Positions 62,615 to 64,000 of a DNA stretch of 64,000 nucleotides are shown here, piece after piece; positions within the stretch are counted from its first letter, which is position 1; the number at the start of each line of letters is the position of its first letter. Location of the stretch: NCBI RefSeq assembly GCF_014650555.1, contig NZ_BMVE01000003.1, positions 434,001-498,000 on the forward strand. The letters are read 5' to 3'. The stretch is from Streptomyces goshikiensis. GTDB lineage: Bacteria; Actinomycetota; Actinomycetes; Streptomycetales; Streptomycetaceae. The notes beneath the pieces are model-generated. The model saw only the letters and a program-made list of their open reading frames with translations. It was not told the origin of the DNA and did no database searches. Position numbers and translations under genes: made by a program.

Positions 62615-63850
62615 ATGCACATCGACGAGCCGGGTCAGCACAGCAGCCAGCAGCGGGGGCACGTACTTCTCATCGCGGGTGATGCCGCGGTGCGGCGCCG
62701 TGCCGTCCAGGTCGCGCCGAGTGCGAACCTGGCGGCCCTCGGGCTCGTGCCCGCCTCCGTACTGCTGAACAGCCACGCGCCCAGCGACACCACCTACCTC
62801 GACGGGGCGCGCGATCCCAACACCGTGCTGATGCGGCTGCGCGCGGCCGCCGCCACGCCGGGGCCGCTGCTCGTCTACCTGTCGGGCCGGCTCACCTTCG
62901 ACCGGCGCGGCCGCGACCTCCACCTCGCGCTCGCGGGCAGCACCGCGTCCACGGTGCGCTACACGGCCCTGCCCTGGGAGTGGCTGGTCACCGAACTGCG
63001 GCCCCGGCCCGCGGGGCTGACCACGGTGGTGCTCGACCTCGTCGCCGACAAGGCCGCCTGGCCGGTGCTGGCGGAACTCGGCGGCCTGCCGGTGCCGGCG
63101 GCCGCGGAGACGTACGGGGTGGTCGTCCCGCCCGCCTTCACCGGCGGCGAGAACGCCGTGAGTTCGTACACCCGGCACTGGATCGACCAGCTGCGCCGCA
63201 ACCCCACCCGGCCCAGCGGCGTACAGCTGCACGCCTTCGCCGTGGGGGCCGCCGCGTTGCCGCCGGGGACCATGACCCTGCCGGCGACGCGGGCGCTGAG
63301 CGCACCGGCCGAGCACCAGCAGCGGGGCCGGGTGGAGGAACCCGTACGCTCCGCCCACCCGGTGCCGGCGGCGGCGGTGGTGCCCGCGCGGGCGCAGGCG
63401 CCCCTGCCGGCCGTGCCGGGGCAGGACCCGAGGCCGCACATCCACGCCCTGGCCACCTCGGGGCGCCACCACGAGGCGGCCACGCTCGCGCAGGCCTGGG
63501 AGCAGCACGTCCTCCAGATCCACGGCTACACCTCGCCCGAGGCCACCGAATGGGCCGAGATCCGGGCCGACCTGGCCAGGATGGCGGGCAACTACCGCTC
63601 GGCGACGCAGCTGTGGATCGGCGCCGGGCGCTCCCGGCTGGCCCGCCAGTCCCCGGACGCCCCCGAGGTCCTCGCGGCGGCGGCCGGCGCGCTGTACTGC
63701 TGGACACAGCTCAAGGACGAGGCGGCAGCCCGCGAGGCCGGACTCGAACTCCTGCGCCTGCTGGACGCCCTGCCGTCCCTGGAACCGCGTCTGCTGCGGC
63801 TGACGCGGCAGCGGATGGAGGTGTTGAACGGCACGCCGAGCCAGTGCTGA
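62615..63850 (+). CDS. Caspase-like-fold protein lacking the catalytic dyad, with C-terminal helical repeats
   Basis: 411 aa. The N-terminal half follows the caspase p20 layout: GHVLLIAGD, a ligand-like loop, LLVYLSGRLTFDRRG at the place of SGHG, and TTVVLDLVADKA at the place of the DCCHS-type Cys. Both His and Cys are absent, so it is a predicted pseudo-protease. The C-terminal part (HIHALATSGRHHEAATLAQA, LARMAGNYRSATQLWIGAG) is helical and TPR-like. It may act as a scaffold. The ATG at 62615 follows TACCTTCTCTCC with no ribosome site. Confidence 0.65.
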   Translation: MHIDEPGQHSSQQRGHVLLIAGDAAVRRRAVQVAPSANLAALGLVPASVLLNSHAPSDTTYLDGARDPNTVLMRLRAAAATPGPLLVYLSGRLTFDRRGRDLHLALAGSTASTVRYTALPWEWLVTELRPRPAGLTTVVLDLVADKAAWPVLAELGGLPVPAAAETYGVVVPPAFTGGENAVSSYTRHWIDQLRRNPTRPSGVQLHAFAVGAAALPPGTMTLPATRALSAPAEHQQRGRVEEPVRSAHPVPAAAVVPARAQAPLPAVPGQDPRPHIHALATSGRHHEAATLAQAWEQHVLQIHGYTSPEATEWAEIRADLARMAGNYRSATQLWIGAGRSRLARQSPDAPEVLAAAAGALYCWTQLKDEAAAREAGLELLRLLDALPSLEPRLLRLTRQRMEVLNGTPSQC

Positions 63851-63951
63851 GCCGTCCGGGCCACGGGATCGGGCGCGGCGGAAACCGGTGGGCCGCGCGG
63901 CTCGTCTCCGTGGGCGGCGGCGGTTGGCCGCCGGGGCGACGGGAGCCGGAC

Positions 63952-64000
63952 ATGAGACGCGCGTGGGTGGCGGCAGGGGTGGCGGCGGTACTGGGCCTGG
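63952..64000 (+). CDS. Start of an exported protein, 3' end outside the window
   Basis: Only 16 codons are visible. The sequence begins MRRAWVAAGVAAVLGL, a typical signal peptide (basic start, hydrophobic core). GGGAG precedes the ATG at seven-base spacing. The product cannot be named. Confidence 0.6.
   Translation, partial: MRRAWVAAGVAAVLGL

Overview
The window is chromosomal DNA from a Streptomyces or a very close actinomycete. It is very GC-rich with G/C-biased third codon positions, uses many GTG starts and GTGA/ATGA stop-start overlaps, and carries typical Streptomyces families: an ECF42 sigma factor with its DGPF partner, an XRE-STAND-WD40 protein, kinase/substrate-binding-protein receptor fusions, a SHOCT protein, a DUF6296-like protein and a secreted phospholipase D. 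I saw no rRNA, tRNA, CRISPR array, insertion sequence, integrase or replication origin. Most long open frames antiparallel to the genes are GC-skew shadows and were left out.

Left part (1-17.9 kb). The window opens inside a TPR-CHAT protease-like gene followed by a small EcsC-like, membrane-seeking protein that contains a TTA codon. Next come the sigma/DGPF pair, a polyprenyl diphosphate synthase, a DUF4386 membrane protein divergent from a TetR regulator across two matching palindromes, a P-loop kinase, a Ser/Thr kinase, an alpha/beta hydrolase divergent from an ArsR-like regulator, a PAP2 phosphatase, a methyltransferase, three very small genes, a 3-hydroxybutyrate-type dehydrogenase, and two exported cell-wall type hydrolases (beta-lactamase fold and NlpC/P60).

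Middle part (18-42 kb). A 1.3-kaa HTH-STAND-ATPase-WD40 protein with 14 blades is followed by a secreted I36-type inhibitor and an ATP-grasp protein. Several small regulator-target modules come next, each with a readable operator: ArsR/DUF2071, PadR/SGNH hydrolase/SnoaL, and TetR/acyl-CoA dehydrogenase. An operon of one lipoprotein and two tandem kinase-periplasmic-binding-protein fusions looks like a ligand-sensing receptor-kinase system. A LuxR-type two-component pair lies between two copies of a shared box, the second of which precedes a SHOCT membrane protein.

Right part (42-58 kb). One leftward cluster encodes a phage-tail-like contractile injection system (eCIS/Afp type). In transcription order it has an AAA+ ATPase, DUF4255 cap protein, sheath, tube, a small tail-assembly-like protein, a 52-aa DUF6760-like protein, a DUF4157 HExxH protein, a LysM protein, a VgrG-like spike, a PAAR-like tip, gp25, a gpJ-like baseplate protein, a P2-I-like protein with an inserted beta-propeller, a 749-aa fibre-like protein and a 99-aa coiled-coil protein. 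Most junctions overlap by 4 bases. No tape-measure gene is obvious. A secreted phospholipase D lies divergently beside it.

Right edge (60-64 kb). A second alpha/beta hydrolase, with Cys in the nucleophile position, diverges from a sigma-region-4-like HTH regulator across a 26-bp palindrome. A TauD dioxygenase and a protein with a caspase-like fold but no catalytic dyad follow. The window ends inside a gene starting with an export signal.
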